Notes: a model not told the origin generated them from the sequence alone. A stretch of 64,000 nt of DNA from Uranotaenia lowii (GCF_029784155.1 NC_073693.1:135831988-135895987), one strand, 5' to 3'. Positions 38,953 to 52,572 are shown, counted from the stretch's first letter. Program-made: numbers and translations.

Positions 38953-39064
38953 AGTATCTTTATGAGTTACTGAATAAAGCTATGAAAGTCAGATTCAGAT
39001 TTTCTTCTTATTCTTTGAGATATTATGATTTTCCTGTGTGACCGAACTTTTTTGTCACCCTGTA

Positions 39065-41670
39065 GATTGAAACGAATCCTGATTGCTTTTCTTGAGCGAT
39101 TTTCCGAACATTGCCGGCAGTTTTCAAAAACTGTTAAATATTCCATTTGTCGGGTTACATTTCGTAATAATTTTTTCGTGACAGTTTTAAACGCTTCACC
39201 TGTCATAAAAGCCTATTAATATGTGCAACACTATGCTGAAAAAAAATAATAATATGAGGAAATGGAAATTTCAACAAAATTCAACATGTTTCCCTGAAAC
39301 ACTCCAGGCATAAGGTCAATGTATTATCCAAAGCAATTTCCGAAAGCAACGTACGGAAGCGCCGATATGCAGTCGAAAAAGTACCTCCACACCTACCCCA
39401 AAGTTAATCGAAATGGATGACATGCGTTGCCGGGTTCAATTAAAATTAGTTTTACGATGTGACACTATCATTCAGCTTTTTTTTGTTGTTGTTTTCTGTC
39501 GAAATTGTCGTCTATTTATAGCGTTTTCGATGGAGCCAACGAAAGCGAAAGTTTTATGCATTTTACTTATACATATATGTACCTAGCTTACATAGTTTGA
39601 TAGACTACTTATATCTAACTTAAATATTTTATCGGAACATTTCCTGTCATTTTTTTTTTTTCATTTATGTAATTGTTTTGAGAATTGGTGAATGTTGTTC
39701 GAATCGTAGTTCTTCCTTTTTCATTGTATTCTGATGTAGATTGTGAGAATATTTGAGAAGCTGTGGCTTTGACAGCTTTAGCCCTAATATTTGATTCTAT
39801 AGATTGTAGATCATTGTTCTAATCATAATGACCAAACAAAATTTCACGAAGAAAAGGATAGGTTGAACTTCCGGTTGACTTTCCTCAAGTCAGCCTTCGA
39901 AATTAAAGCAATCGCTCGATGGATGAATGAATTTTCATTCGGATTGGAACTGGTCTTACATTTTCAATGAACTTTAGATTCGCAAAATGCAGCACATAAT
40001 TGAAACTCGTCCAGTAGAAAGTTCCTCACGTCCAAAGTTCGAAAAGTTATGCACGAAATCATCGACTGCAGTGCATCAATAACGCTAGCTACTAGGTAGG
40101 TACACCCAAGACGAGTGTCGAACAGGGGCCACGCATAAGTCGACCCATCCCTGTGGAATAGTAGCTCTGTCCCAATCAGTGGTGCTTATTCTCGGCTTGA
40201 AACTTCTTAATTTGAGATAAGGTAAGATGACACAATCCCAAGTAAGATTGCTATAAAACATGGCCTAGTTTTGTGAAGTTTTGCAAAACTTTTTTTTAAA
40301 CACAATTCAAGCCAAAAAGTCACAAAAGTTCTGAAGTTCAAAATATCAATCAATAGAAGAAACGATTTTTAAGGTCTCTATCAGTTGTTCATCAAAGGTT
40401 TAACATCCATTTTTATAATTTGTGCTATTGGGCTTTCATTTCCAAATGAGTGAGCTGAAATAAACACCACGTTCGATTGACTTTTTTCAATTTTGGCACA
40501 CATGCGAACATAAATCGGTTTTTTTTAACAAAATTTCCTAAATTTTTCGCTTTTAAAGAACCGAATAACGAGAGAGTGTTCAAATCCCAGAAACACAAAA
40601 CAAGAACCAATATAATTTAGACAAATAACATAAATTTGTTTTGCGTTCTTTTATGTTGAAACAATACGAAAACAGTAGCAAAATGAAATTAATATAGTAT
40701 AAAGTGCTCATAATTGATAACAACTACAAACAAAAAGCCAAAAATGACAAATAAGACTAAAACATTATGCAACATGACAAAAAATACAAGTTTAACAAAA
40801 ATAACAAACATTATAAACAAAACAAAAAAGTCAAAGGTGATAATTATAAGTTACTTTAATTTAACGGCCTTATCGGTCCTTTTTAGTAGGGACATCTGAA
40901 GATTGTGAAATTTTTATAGAAGGATAGAAGGTTAGATGAAATGAAAGATGGTGAAAATGAACGGGTAGAATTTATTTAGAAGCATAATCATCACATTTCA
41001 AATTTTTATTACGCACGGGCCAACTAGGCTATCAAGTGGTAGATACAGATAGAGTTGCATCTACCACACAATCACATCCATGGCATTTTGCAGTGTTACG
41101 TTATTTTCAAATCGGGGTGAGTCGTAGCGTTTCGATTTGTGACATACGAGGAGCAGGGGGTCTGAAAACTGCTATTTTCGCGTTACGAAAGTTAAATAAA
41201 ATTTAAGATTTATCCGATTTCCTATACGTGATGTTTGAGAGTTAACAAATCAAAACTTCGAGCGCTTTGAGGCACCTCTTATTCAAGTCCGATTCAGCTG
41301 AAATTTTTCAGTAGATCAGTTTTTTTGATAATTTTTATATGGCTTGTTTTCGAAATTCGACATGGCCATTAGACTAAGTCGGTTTGGGGTTATTTTCTAA
41401 TATCTCAAACCCTGAGGTCTCAAAAGCTTCGTTTTGGTTCAAAACTTATCCATGATTTTTTGCAGAGGGGGGGTTGTGAATATTTTTTCCAAGTAAAATT
41501 ATCGTAGTAGTAAAGAGAAATCAATTGATCCTTATCATCTTAATAGGTGTTGAATAAGTGTTGCAAGAAAGTCAGACATTTTTTTCGCCTCCGGCGGAAA
41601 TTAGTCTTACAATACCCTAGGCTTGAGACATTTTATTTTACGACGTTCACGAATTGAAACTAATTTTTAA
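39065..41670. other. AT-rich intergenic DNA
   Basis: No gene, RNA gene or transposon end found. Short A-rich ORFs near 40714-40899 are low-complexity. Confidence 0.5.
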
Positions 41671-41680
41671 TTGTAAATTT

Positions 41681-41874
41681 TTGGGCTTGTGATATAGATC
41701 AGTTGGCAAGTCGGTTGTCTCCTGAGCCGATGTCCGCGAGCTCGAGCCCAAGTGTCAACATCGAACACAGTTGTACCGGATAAGTTTTTCAATAACGATC
41801 CACCAACTGCAACGTTGATAAAGTCGCGAATGCCATAAAGATGATAAAACGACTATAATCGAAACCAAAAAAAA
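41681..41874 (+). mobile_element. tRNA-derived SINE, copy 1
   Basis: It is the same family as 52621-52816. A box tatagatcagttggcaag near 41693 and B box gagctcgagccc near 41738. The body ends ataaaacgactataatcgaa with an A run. The target duplication ttgtaaattt flanks it (41671-41680, 41875-41884). About 194 bp. Confidence 0.9.
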
Positions 41875-41884
41875 TTGTAAATTT

Positions 41885-43560
41885 CGATTTGCACTTCATA
41901 ATCCTTTTGCATTGAAACACTAATATTGACATACAAAAACCCTACCTCGTCTTTAGCATGGATTTTTATTCAGAAGTGTAACCAAACAAATTCAGAATTT
42001 TAACTTCAAAATTATTTCATCGAATACATATGTTATACATCAAGAAGTTGGAAGCCATGAATCATTATTCACGATGGTCATCAGAATAAGGAAAATATAA
42101 CCTAAATCCTAGTATCCTCTACTTTATTACTAAAAATTTCAATTTACAAAAAAATTTGATTTACAAAAGATTTTGCTGGTTTGAAATATTCTTCAAGAAA
42201 TCATTGGCAGTCTCAATTATATTTTGTGTTCCTTGTTCTTCTTACTGTCAACATCACATTTCAGAACGTTTTTACACAAGGCCAAAAAATTAACATCCTT
42301 CGAGATGAAAATAATTTAAAAGCTAATTTTGACTAATTTGGGTGCCCTGGATCCTAATATGCAATTTCACTATCAGCTTTTGTTTTTTGAACAAATTTTG
42401 CAAATAATTTAAAATCATTTAAGAAATTTCTACATTTTTTTGACAAAACTTTAAAACAAAAACACAACATTTAAAAATAAAAGTATAAATCAATTTTCAA
42501 CTTTCCTCAAGACTTCAAGTGATTTTAAGTTCTAAGAAAAAGTTAAAGGGGTTTTCAATTTGAATACTTTTCCCCATTTTAATGAAGTTTAAACCAAATT
42601 GAAATTTAGATATTTTTAAAGCAAAATCTAATCGTTTTGCAGGTTTGAACGAATTTTGTTAAATGAGTTCAATTTTTTTAAAACTTTATTCAATAATGTC
42701 AGAAATACTTGTAATGAAATATCTTTCCAGATTGTTATAAACTGTGGATTTTAACTTTTTTAGATTTTCCATCATCATCTTTAGAATATTGTTCTTTAAT
42801 TGAATTAGCTTAGCTTATTTAGCTTATTTGACTACTCATATCCACCTTATATCATTTAGTCCGAAATGCTTCACAAACATTGTTTTGCAGACATTGTTAT
42901 TATTTGATGAATTGGAAAAAAACATATTAAATACATTTCGAGCTCCATGATCGCTGGCGTGGCTAAATAGAACGAGTTCCACATCGCCAATGGTTGCTAC
43001 TCCGTGATTGATCGAGGCCATCAATTTTGTGCAAGGGCCAAAAGCATTTGGGGTTAGCAATTCATTCTCAATGCACAAAACTTATGCTCTCCCTTTAGAA
43101 AATGATCAATAACAGCGCCGGCCACGTCCTAGTAGTCAATGAGGGAGGATTGCTAGTAAAATACTTTCGAGGATCTACCAAAAAACCTGTTATTCCAGTT
43201 TTCTTCAAAACCTTGTTTTAAAAAATTCAATGATATGTCAGTATCACCAGCTATAGAAACCGTATATACGTCTGCGAATCTATATTTAAGTATCTCAGTT
43301 GTAGATCAGGAGCCATTTTTGGAGAATGGTGCGATCTTCGTCAATTTACACCTCCTATGCTTCTAGTCAATTTCTCTTGAAAATTAAAAAAAAAAATTAT
43401 GAACAATCAAATAATAAGATAAAAAACCAAGCGAAGTAATTCTAATTTGAAAATAAAAAAAAAGAAATTTCAAATCTATTCAGTCTTTTTGGCATTTCTT
43501 GATTGATTGCTAGCATATTGAACTTTACATCACAATAGAGTCAAAAAGGAAATTCATCTC
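41885..43560. other. AT-rich intergenic DNA
   Basis: An 80-codon minus-strand ORF at 43078-42836 (with INHGVATIGDVELVLFSHAS) looks less random than its surroundings but matches nothing I know, and it is bounded by stops in AT-rich DNA. Nothing else is supported. Confidence 0.4.
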
Positions 43561-43860
43561 AATTTTGAGATTTCGGATGGAGAGCAGCAAGACGCGTGTT
43601 GCTTGTTCGAAGTCTGGAATCAAAGAGACCAGCTTAATTTATTTTTTGTTCCGTCACGTTTCCTACACTTTGACATTTTCTTTTATGCTCGCTCACGCTT
43701 AGCGAAAGAAACCCTTAATTGGGTTGGATTCAACAATTCTTCCCTCTTCAGCTAATTTACAATTAAAAAACTATTCCAAACCAAACGGAATCTTTTAACT
43801 TATTATTTTTATAATTCAATCTTCTTGTTAATGTTTGAACTTATAATTATATTTTTTTTT

Positions 43861-44540
43861 CTAATAATAAACATATTCATTCGATTTCTTTTCTCGCGTT
43901 CTTCTTTTAGATCTTCTTAAAATGTTAGCTGAGTGTTCATGCTGGGAATCCAATACATCTGCTTCATGCTTTTGTTCAGATTCGCTTAAATTACTTGGCC
44001 TGTTTCGATCGCCAAATACGAAGGAATCAGCTGGAAAGCCATAGAAATCGTCGGACGATTCCGACAATATATCGCTTTGAATTTCGAACGCCTCTTGTGA
44101 GGCAAAAACTCTTTCATCCTCCTGACTCGGTAACATATCGGATTGTACCAAAAAGTCGTCTTCTCGTCTTCGTTTAGATAATCGAACTTCTGGGCAAGGT
44201 TCCGAAACAATCACCGCCCCGTTCGCCTTGGACTACTTTCTGCCAAACGTAGCTGTTGCCGATGTGCCAGGATCATTCTGCCGCTCAGTGAAATCTGGAA
44301 AACGTTGGATGAGATTTTTTTGATAAATTTTGCAATTATCCAACGTTTTATATCAGTCTTTTTGGGGTATTTGTAATACACAGGTTGCCCTGCTTTAATA
44401 TTTAAAAATGGGTCTAAAACTACTTTTTTAGTACGTACTTTACTATCTGCATCATGAAATGGTTGCGTCAAATTCAATTTAAAATCATATTTTGGATTTA
44501 GCAAGTCTAGTATTTTCTCTTCAATATCCATTTTTTGCAT
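43861..44540 (-). pseudogene. Gypsy pol C-terminal region
   Basis: Two overlapping frames. 44540-44211 includes PVYYKYPKKTDIKRWIIAKF, an integrase C-terminal binding-type segment with HRQQLRLAE. 44214-43861 is an acidic/basic tail ending NEYVYY. The frame change near 44211 could be a lesion. Confidence 0.7.
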
Positions 44541-44548
44541 TTTAGGGT

Positions 44549-45608
44549 CTAGAAGAAACTTTTTGAAGGACTTTTTAGAACTTGAATGCCTTGCCTTTCC
44601 AAAAATTGTACAAAGTATTGTGAGTTGAATGGTGGCCCCCCATCAGTGACTACTACGTCGGGTAATCCAAATCTGGCAAAAACAGCCATAAATTTATGTA
44701 AAACCTTTTTACAATCTGTTCCAAAACGCATATAGTCCAGCTCAAGCCACTTGGAACAACTATCTATTATTACTAGAAAAACTTTCTGTTGAAAATAAAA
44801 GAAATCTGCGTGAAGTCTTTTAAAAGGTTGCTTTACAGGTATCCAACTGTTTTTTATTTTAGGACGATGAACAATGGCCATTTGATTACAGATTTGACAT
44901 GATTTAACAAATTGCTCAATATCTTGATTTAAACCAAACCAATAAATACTTCTGCGGGCTAGTTGTGTAATTTTAACAATTCCATTGTGATTTTGATGTA
45001 AAATTTCTAGTACATTTTTTTTGTAACGACAAAGGGATAATTATTCTATCTTGAAACAAAACACAGCCGTCTACTTCTTCCAAATCTTGGTAATGCGCGT
45101 AAATATCTCTAAAATTTCGTTCTACTTTTGTAGGCCAACCATTTAAAATGTAATACCTTAACTGTTTCAAGAATTTATCATTTGCTGTTTCTTTAGCAAT
45201 TATTTTAAAATCAATTGGAAGACTGGACGAAAAATTCAAACTTTTGATAAATTCACGTTGTAATGACTTAGGCACTTCCTGTTTAAGCGGAAAACGGGAA
45301 CAAAAATCCGCGTTACCCATTTTCGTGGATGGCCTGTAAACAATTTCAAAATCATAAATTGTTAACTCCATGACATAACGTTGCAATCTAGTTACAAACA
45401 TTGTGTTTTTTCCTTCTCGTCCAAAGATTCCAATTAACGGTTTATGGTCGGTGAACACAGTAAATTTTTTCCCGTACAGAAATTTATGGAACTTTTTAAT
45501 GGTCGTAACAACAGCCAAAGCCTCTAAATGTAATATCGGATACGATTGTTGAGCTTTTGTAAGTGAAAATGAAATAAATGATATCGGTTTTTCAACTCCG
45601 TCTATCAC
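44549..45608 (-). pseudogene. Gypsy pol: RNase H and integrase, broken
   Basis: 45608-44973 carries the RNase H end (SFSLTKAQQSYPILHLEALA, TVFTDHKPLIGIFG). An A-run near 45010 shifts the frame. The integrase zinc and core region resumes as SIYWFGLNQDIEQF, QICNQMAIVHRPK and LHADFF, with the first two catalytic Asp around HADFFYF and VVTDGGPPF. The core breaks off at VLKSP near 44560. The segment that should hold the catalytic Glu is deleted, so integrase cannot work. Confidence 0.85.
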
Positions 45609-47933
45609 ATGTGCAATTACTCCACCAATTCCACAATTGCAGGCGTCCGAAACAACAACAATCGGCTTGTCCGGATCGAAAAATTCTAGAAGATTTGATT
45701 TTAATAAATATTTTTTGCTATTGACAAAAGCTTTTTCACATTCATCATTCTATTGAAAGCGGACGTTTTTCTTTAGTAAATTATACAAACAACTCAATTT
45801 GGCGGACAATTGGGGAATAAATTTGCCATAAAAATTTAGCAAACCTAAGAAGGCCTTTAGTTCTGTTATATTTGTTGGAGATTTCGCTTCACTGATGGTT
45901 TCGATTTTCTGTGGACAAGGTTTGAGACCATCTCTAGTAAGAATATGCCCAAGGAAAGGTAAAGATACAAAAAACTTGCGTTTTTTTAAATTGACTTTAA
46001 TATTTGCTTTAGTCAATCTTTCTAAAACAATATAAAGTTTTTTCTTACAATCTTCAAAATCTACCCCTGCTATTAAAACATCATCTAAATAGCAAAACAC
46101 CATTGGCAATTCTTTCAAAATCTGGTCCATAATTTTTTGAAAAATCGAAGCGGATGATGAAACACCTTGTGGTAACCTATTGTAACAAAAAAGTCCTTTA
46201 ATTGTATTAATAGTCATAAATTTTCTAGATTTTTTTGTTAATAAAAGCTGAGTATACGCTCCAGCAAGATCCAAAGAGCAAAATACTTTAGCACCCGCCA
46301 AAGAAGCAAATAAATCTTGCGCTACTGGCAGCGGATAAGTATTTGGTATTATTAACTTGTTAACAGATACCTTACAATCGATAACTAAACGAATTTCGTT
46401 ATCTTTTTTCATCACCGCAATAACCGGAGAAGCCCATTCACTCACTTCAATAGGTGTGATAACTCCCTCTCTTTCAAGAAAATCAAGATGTTCAATTACT
46501 TTTTGTCTCAAACGCAAAGGCACCCCATACGCCTTTTTGAAAATTAGTCTATCTTCCTTCAAAACTAAATCTGCCTTATAGCCTACAATTGGATCGGAAA
46601 AAGTTTTATTGAAAATATGTTTAAACTTACATTTCACATCGTCCATCACCTCTTCAATTCTGGAATTGGATATCTGATTTACTGATGACGACGTAAAAGC
46701 GGTTCTCCAGCTCGAGAAGAAAGCATCCAACCATTTGCGACCGAAAAGAGGAGTGATTCTTCGTAAATTTTGATTATTTCGCAGCACTATTAATTCCAAA
46801 TGATTTCTTACAAGGCCTTGCATGGAAACCTCCACCTTAACCATACCAACGACCTCGAGTTTGATACCATCAACAACTACCAGCTGATTTTTGTACGGGG
46901 AAAGCCGCAAATGATTCATACTTTTCCTGAAATCATGCTCATCCATAACGGACACCGCCGAACCACTATCGACCTCCATACGGAAAAAACAACCCTCAAT
47001 CTGCACGTCAACAACGCAAGGTTCGCTGATATTTTTGATGGTTACAATTTGCATGCAAAATTCCTCATCCGATTCCGAATCACTCGATTTAACTTCCTCC
47101 CTTAACCTTTTGAAATAATCAGTACCACTGGACTCCTGTGTCACTGGACTCGACACAAAATTCAAACGCAAATTTTTCTTTTTATTTCTCAACTCGTAGC
47201 AATACTTTTTAGTGTGCCCAGTTTTATTGCAAAAGGTACAGTAAAATGAACGTCGACCACCAGAAACAGAACGGCTCCTGCTTCTACTATTACCATTACG
47301 AAAATTACGATTTCTTTCCGAAACCCTTACATCACGATTTCTTGAACGATAATCTGGTTTAAAAACATTTCTTTCCTTAGTATCAACATTTGCGACGACT
47401 GTTAGTCGTCTGTCATTAATTTCACGAGCTCTTATGCCCGCACTTTCCGTATTAACGATGATTTTTTCAACTCTTGATAGTGTTAAATCTTCCAACTCCA
47501 ACAATTTTTGTTGTACCTCCTTGTCAAACACGCCCATGACCAATTTATCCCGGATTGCAGTATCCTTAAAATCCCCGAATGCACAACTTTCAGCTTGGAG
47601 CTTGACATTGAGTATAAAATCTTCCGCTTTTTGACTATCTTCCTGCGCCATGATATAAAATTTATATCGTTGAAACATATCAGTTTCAACTTTGTCAAAT
47701 CTTTTCTTTAATGAAGCACTAATATCCGCATAGCTTTTGGTTTCTAAATCTTGCCCCGGGTGAAGCAATTTCAACTCGCTGTATGTCTCCTGCCCACACA
47801 TAGCTAAAAAATATGTTTTACGATCTGCCTCCACTATCTTATTGCAACGAAAAACCCATTCCATTTGTTCCACATACTGTGCGAACGACACAGAATTCGG
47901 AACAAAAGGGTCAATATTACAGATCAGAGGCAT
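45609..47933 (-). CDS. Gypsy Gag-Pol, Gag to reverse transcriptase
   Basis: ATG at 47933 (PLICNIDPFVPNSVSF), after a leader of about 520 bases from the LTR. Gag domain with MEWVFRCNKI. CCHC knuckle CTFCNKTGHTKKYC (near residue 235). Protease with VDSGSAVSVM (near 322). Reverse transcriptase from about 500 with RLVIDCKVSVNKLI, YNRLPQGVSSSASIFQ and YLDDVLIAG (near 610). A UAG at 45752-45750 interrupts the tether after NVRFQ. The same frame then continues with NDECEKAFVNS into RNase H, so this is a single substitution. No envelope gene. Confidence 0.9.
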
Positions 47934-48628
47934 TGTAGCAGGTATACGACACAAAATGAATGTGTTCTATGAAAATTTAAAATCCAATTGATTCCGATGC
48001 ACACAGTAATAAAAAAAATGGTAAAAAATAACGTACCTGTATCAGTTAAAACCCAGCCAAAAACCGACCGAGGTTGAACCAACGCTTTATTGCCAGCGAA
48101 AAACTCGTCCAAAGGCACGACAACAGCAAACAGCAGATCCCGACGGAAGCTCACACCCAGCAGCAGCAGCAGCCAACAATTCCTTATCCCGCCAGTAAAA
48201 AAAATACACGTGGCGTGAAGGAAAGATGGCCACAATCGACAGCCAAGAGTTTTTCACCAACTCTTCTTTTGTATCGCCGCTAACAAAGGCACCGGCCGTG
48301 AATTTCCGGAATCACACTATTTTGAACACTGTTGCCGTACAAAAAAAACGCAGGCAATTATCAATTACGACAAACTCTTGTCGAAAATCGCGGAAAAAAA
48401 TTTCTTTTCAAGCACACAAATCACAAAATGGAGAAGATTCTCCTCGTCGCCACTGAGATTTCGGATGGAGAGCAGCAAGACGCGTGTTGCTTGTTCGAAG
48501 TCTGGAATCAAAGAGACCAGCTTAATTTATTTTTTGTTTCGTCACGTTTCCTACACTTTGACATTTTCTTTTATGCTCGCTCACGCTTAGCGAAAGAAAC
48601 CCTTAATTGGGTTGGATTCAACAAATTT

Positions 48629-49583
48629 ATTATTTAAAAATTATTTCATCATTATTCAAGAACCAAATATTTAGACAAATAATGAAAACGTGTTGCCAAT
48701 TTCAAATGATCAGAAGTTTAAATTAAGGGGAATACTTAGCTTTGGGACTTTTGCAGCTGATTATACCAAACGGCTGGAATAGTCCTTCGGGTATCCATCG
48801 TATGCAGAATCCATCTATACAGTGATCTACAACCGTGTAACGCTTGTTGTCCATCTGTTGAGTGAGAGGAAACTACTATCCGCCGCTTGATCCGCGCCCA
48901 CTGGTTGACCTTCAGTTTGACTGACCGACACGTGCACTTTCTGGGCGAATTGTCGTACCTCACACATTTCTTACTCCATTTATGGTATTTTGCACCGGCA
49001 TGAATGTATACATAAGTCTTGATCTTTAATCGTAATTTTATACTTAAAATTTCATTTCACTTTTAGTTCATTAATTGAATTAAATGGGTATAAATAAACA
49101 AATTCAGAATCAGATTTTTTTCTGTAACCGTAGATTTGTTACTTCATCAGTTATAATTGATTGATTTCTTTTAATACTGATACATTTTAAAGCTTATAAA
49201 CGCCCTAACACCAAAACTATAATTTTTATAAGAAAAACATAGTTTCCACCTTCTGTCCTTTTGAGGACCCAATCTTCCAACTAATAGCGACAAAATATTC
49301 AGTTCTTAAAATGTATAACTTTAAAACCTTGAAAATTTATAAAAGTTTCTCTAATTTAAACGAATATTTTTACTTTATCTTATTTATAATTGATTTGATT
49401 GGAAGTAGCAACAGCAAGTCAAATTTTAATGCGCTATGTTAACTAAATTTGTATTATTTTAATGCTTCAAAATTTACAACAAAACTTTGAATCCATTATT
49501 TTTATTTTGTTAGTTTCTTCTCTATCATTTCCCAATCTGTAATTTGTCAGTACAACTGAACATGTTGTGCAAATATATTAAGT
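48629..49583. other. Intergenic DNA
   Basis: A minus-strand stretch near 48963-48736 has less AT bias and reads partly open in two frames (e.g. VSVSQTEGQPVGADQAADS). It may be a decayed coding fragment, but I cannot name a family. The rest is AT-rich without features. Confidence 0.4.
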
Positions 49584-50262
49584 TAGGGTAGATACTCTAG
49601 ATTTCGACAGGAGCTAGTTTTCGACAAATTTTTAATGAAAGGCTTATCGTTCTATTTGGTTGCTCAAGCTATCTATGTTCATATTTTTCTATTTTTGTTC
49701 TCCCACTTAAGTATATGTTGAATAAAAAAAGTCTCCTAAATAAGTAATTAAATAGTAGTAAATAAATAATTTAAAAGTTACATTCTAAATCAACTGTGAA
49801 ATTCAATGCCATCGACCAAATAAGAATGATTTTGAATCACTGAAAAACTCACCTTTTATTCGATAAAAAACAACATAAATGGAATCAATGGATGGATAAG
49901 GCTCCGAAATCCATATTTTCGGTAATTTATTTTATATTTTTGCTAGCATTTAATGAAATTTCAACTGTTTTCTGAGCTGTCGAAAACTAGCGCTGAAAAT
50001 TCACCTAATAATCTATTTTTCGACACCCATAATTTGGGCATGTTTATATTGTTACCACTGACCACACTGACATGACACTTAGAACAAAACTTCAACCATT
50101 TTCTGTCTAATTTTTTGTTATCAGATTTTGCAGGTTCGCAATACCGACGGTAGGTGGCGAACCTGAAAAATTTGACAAAAAATGCCCTGTAGGAAAAATG
50201 GTCCTGTTTTACCCGATTTTATCGTAGAAATTGCGTGTTTTATTTTTAAAGTTGGGTGGCAT

Positions 50263-52561
50263 CAGCCGAAAATGGAGAAGGAGCCTTCTTGATGTCCGCA
50301 ACAAACGAAGCGCAGACATTGCATCTGACCATCACCTCGTCCTTGGCGAGATACGACTGAGAGTTGCGCGTGTCCAACGGCGCGAGGAGAAAGTCGGGTG
50401 TCGATACGACGTCCGCCGGTTGGAGAGTCCAGAGGTGAAAAGGGCATACGTTGAACAGCTTGAATCCCGAGCCTCGGAGCTACCGACAGACGGAACAGTC
50501 GAAGAACAGTGGTGTGGAATCAAGAATGCCTTTATCACGACGAGCCATGGTACTCTCGGTAAAGTTTGTGGAAGACGAAGTGAATGGATGTCGGATGAAA
50601 CCTGGAGGATGATCGATGATCGGAGAAAGGCGAAAGTCGGAATTGAGCAGGCATGTACCGGGTCAGCCAAAGCAGCCGCCCGCTTACGATATGCGGAGCT
50701 GGAAAAGACAGTTAAACGAGCTTGTAGACGAGACAAGAGAGCCTGGACAAACTCCCTAGCCGAAGAGGGAGAAAGAGCCGCCGCCATTGGAGATATTCGA
50801 TTATTATATGATATTTCTCGCCGCCTTAGTGGTGCAAGGACTAATGCAAGAATGCCGCTGAAAAACCGAGCAGGTCAGCTGCTGACAGATCGAACAGATC
50901 AGCTCAAGCGTTGGACTGAGCATTTTGATCAACTTTTTCGAGTTACAAATAGCGATGGCCAACAGAACCCGCAGCTCGAGGCGCCCACAGTAAGTCGCAT
51001 TAATGGCGTCAACTCGGAAGCGCCCTCGCTGGCTGAAATAGAAGCGGCAATCAAGGACATGAAATCCAACAAAGCGCCTGGAATCGATTGCATTCCTGCT
51101 GAAATGCTCAAAGCCGACCCTGCCTTGTCAGCACAAATGTTGCACCGTCTATTCGCTGACATTTGGGATACTGCAACATTCCCGGCCGACTGGATGCAGG
51201 GTATCCTCGTAAAGGTCCCAAAGAAAGGAGACCTAACAGAGTGCGGTAACTGGCGTGGCATAACTTTGATCTGTACAACCCTCAAAGTACTCTGCAAAGT
51301 GATCCTGAACAGGATCCAGGAGAAAATCGACGCTACACTCCGACGGCAACAAGCTGGATTCCGATCCGGACGATCATGTGTGGACCACATCACAACGCTA
51401 CGAATAATACTGGAACAAATCAACGAATTCCAGGACTCTCTTCTGCTGGTGTTCGTTGATTTCGAAAAAGCATTTGACCGACTGAACCACGAAAACATCT
51501 GGGCTGCTCTTAGACGACGAGGGGTCCCAGAGAAACTAGTCCATCTCATCGAAGCACAATACGAGGCATTTTCGTGCAAGGTCTTGCACGACGGTGTCTT
51601 GTCCGAACCAATCCCGGTAACTGCTGGAGTGAGACAAGGATGTATTTTGTCACCGCTGCTTTTTCTCATCGTAATGGATGAGATCTTGACTGGATCGATT
51701 GACTGTAGACCAAACCGAGGATTGCCGTGGAATCCTTCAACCATGGAGCAACTGAACGACCTTGACCTGGCAGACGATATTGTTTTGCTCGCCCAAACAC
51801 AACAAGACATGCAGAGCAAACTCGACGACCTCACCGAAAGCTCCAAGGCAGCAGGTCTCAAAATCAATGTCGGAAAGACCAAGTCGATGGAAATCAATAC
51901 AGAAAATCGTTCCAATTTCGTGGTAGCTGGACAACAGGTTGAGACAGTGGAGTGCTTCCAGTATCTTGGTAGCCAGATTACGCCTGATGGTGGGACCAAG
52001 AAGGACATCGAGACCCGGATCAGAAAAGCCCGGTTTGCGTTTGCGAGTCTCCGAAACATCTGGCGGTCACGCCAGATCTCTCTACGAACTAAGATCCGAA
52101 TCTTCAACTCAAACGTCAAATCCGTATTGCTGTACGGGTGTGAAACTTGGTGCACATATGCGGTGACGACGCGAAAACTGCAAGTTTTTGTGAATCGCTG
52201 CCTGCGGAACATCATCCGCGCTTGGTGGCCTGGCAACTGGATCTCAAACGTTGAACTTCATCGCCGGTGTCATCAAAAGGCGCTAGAAATCGAGATTCGG
52301 GAACGTAAGTGGAGATGGATTGGGCACACGCTGCGAAGAGATGAAAACGAGATTTGCAGAGAGGCGCTTGACTGGAATCCAGATGGGCATCGAAGAAGAG
52401 GCAGGCCCAAAAGCTCGTGGCGGCGAAGTCTAGCCGCTGAAATCCGCACAGTTGACGAGAACCTCGGCTGGCAGCAAGTGAAGACGCTGGCTCCGGATCG
52501 CCAGCAGTGGAGATCTTTTATCTCAGCCCTATGCGCCGGTCAATCGGCGCTGGACCCTTAG
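50263..52561 (+). CDS. RTE-type LINE ORF2, reverse transcriptase part
   Basis: It is open for about 766 codons to the stop at 52559. Endonuclease end: ADIASDHHLVLGEIRLRVA. Linker with SNKAPGIDCIPAEML. Reverse transcriptase motifs KKGDLTECGNWRGITL, RQQAGFRSGRSCVDHI, FVDFEKAFD, GVRQGCILSPLLF and the catalytic box LADDIVLLA (near 51765; Leu replaces the usual Tyr or Phe before Ala-Asp-Asp). Then CFQYLGSQITPDGG and the C-terminal ENEICREALDWNPDGH with RRRGRPKSSWRRS. The order and the terminal GRPK motif are RTE-like. The endonuclease is lost through 5' truncation, so this copy cannot move itself. The true translation start is not here. Confidence 0.92.
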
Positions 52562-52572
52562 GTAGGTAGGTA
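50263..52572 (+). mobile_element. 5'-truncated RTE-type LINE
   Basis: It starts abruptly inside the endonuclease end and finishes with a short tggtagg-type tail (four taggt units at 52559-52574) directly after the stop codon, the 3' end typical of RTE elements. The duplication ggtggcat flanks it (50255-50262, 52573-52580). No A tail. The open frame suggests a recent insertion. Confidence 0.85.

Larger units (their letters stand above)
37070..39062 (+). mobile_element. Mariner relative with DD37D transposase remnant, 2.0 kb
   Basis: The terminal inverted repeats start CAGGGTGACAAAAAAGTCCG at 37070 and end with the complement TTTTTTGTCACCCTG at 39062 (inner part gtgtgaccgaac). The TA duplication lies at 37068-37069 and 39063-39064. 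It carries a broken transposase at about 38450-38952 and is split by a retroposon at 37108-38291. Without that insert the element is about 0.8 kb, so much of the transposase is also deleted. Confidence 0.9.
43566..48623 (-). mobile_element. Ty3/gypsy LTR retrotransposon, young but defective, 5058 bp
   Basis: 170-bp LTRs at 43566-43735 and 48454-48623 (on the minus strand TGTTGAATCC...GAAATCTCA). The 5-bp duplication aattt flanks them (43561-43565, 48624-48628). One LTR difference noticed (gttccgtc near 43650 versus gtttcgtc near 48538). Next to the 5' LTR the minus strand reads GTGGCGACGAGGAGAATC, a mag-type primer site. The polyprotein has a UAG, a frameshift and an integrase deletion, yet the LTRs are nearly identical, so this defective genome was probably carried by functional relatives or decayed very recently. 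Confidence 0.95.

Noticed and set aside
42836..43078. 80-codon minus-strand ORF as a gene
   Set aside because: Parts look protein-like, but it has no known domain, is short, and the flanks are full of stops.
50929..52236. 435-codon minus-strand ORF
   Set aside because: It is antisense to the RTE reverse transcriptase frame, whose motifs are clear on the plus strand.
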